Below, piece by piece: positions 5,050 through 5,130 of a stretch of 5,130 nucleotides of DNA. Position numbers and translations under genes: made by a program. Origin of the DNA: Dokdonella_A sp039926425. Its GTDB lineage: Bacteria; Pseudomonadota; Gammaproteobacteria; Xanthomonadales; Rhodanobacteraceae. Under the pieces are notes generated by a model. That model was not told the DNA's origin. It was given only the letters and a program-made list of their open reading frames with translations, and ran no database searches. The stretch is from positions 1 to 5,130 of the forward strand of contig NZ_JBDSWZ010000242.1 in the NCBI RefSeq assembly GCF_039926425.1. The letters are read 5' to 3'. How positions within the stretch are numbered: the first letter of the stretch is position 1; every line of letters begins with the position of its first letter.

Positions 5050-5130
5050 TCACTGAACACGATGCACGCGCGGGGAAGCCGCGTCCTTCTTCTTGCGGCC
5101 GAGGCGTTCGTTCGCGGGCGTCGGTTGACG
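5050..5130 (-). CDS. Possible C-terminus of an upstream protein, cut by the right edge
   Basis: On the minus strand an open frame enters from the right edge and ends at TGA (5052-5050), giving 26 residues ending RKKKDAASPRVHRVQ. Codons mostly end in G or C, with three AAG lysines in a row, as in the real genes here, and the basic hydrophilic tail looks like a natural protein end. The stop lies 144 bases before the CHRD start on the same strand, so the two could be neighbours in one direction of transcription. Too little is visible to name a family. A plus-strand frame from ATG at 5062 is also open to the edge but is less protein-like. Confidence 0.4.
   Translation of the reverse strand, partial: RQPTPANERLGRKKKDAASPRVHRVQ

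Noticed and set aside
5062..5130. Plus-strand frame from ATG at 5062 open to the right edge
   Set aside because: Short, arginine-rich after a brief leucine run, with no ribosome binding site. The minus-strand reading has better codon use and a natural end.

Overview
The window looks like chromosomal DNA from a GC-rich gammaproteobacterium, most plausibly in the Xanthomonadales (Lysobacter, Dokdonella or Rhodanobacter type). This rests on the GC-rich coding with GC-rich third positions and on two exported proteins ending in a short I-F-x-x-G-F-[DE] tail, which I remember from that group. The taxonomic call is inference; there is no marker gene here.

Layout: (1) 2-943, plus strand: the 3' part of a zinc-free quinone oxidoreductase of the MDR superfamily (PIG3/QOR type), cut by the left edge. 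(2) 944-1371: a gap holding a strong hairpin, an 11-codon micro-ORF with a good ribosome binding site, and two short dyads just before the next gene. (3) 1372-2475, plus: an exported protein with an Ig-like region and two tandem 91-residue repeats, followed by a 9-bp stem-loop terminator. (4) 2517-2943: no convincing gene, but some small hairpins. (5) 2944-3975, plus: an exported protein resembling a diverged beta-propeller, ending IFVNGFDE. (6) 3976-4365: the gap between two convergent genes, with several inverted repeats. (7) 4366-4905, minus: an exported CHRD-domain protein ending IFRSGFE. (8) 5050-5130, minus: the possible C-terminus of another protein, cut by the right edge.

No pathway links the genes. 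The oxidoreductase is a cytosolic enzyme of a common family. The other three complete genes all encode exported proteins built from extracellular-type beta domains, each apparently its own transcription unit. The best lead is the short C-terminal tail shared by two unrelated exported proteins whose genes face each other. One of them is a CHRD protein of a type that, as I recall, usually carries a PEP-CTERM sorting signal in other bacteria. The tail may be a sorting or processing tag. I see no mobile element, CRISPR array, tRNA or rRNA.
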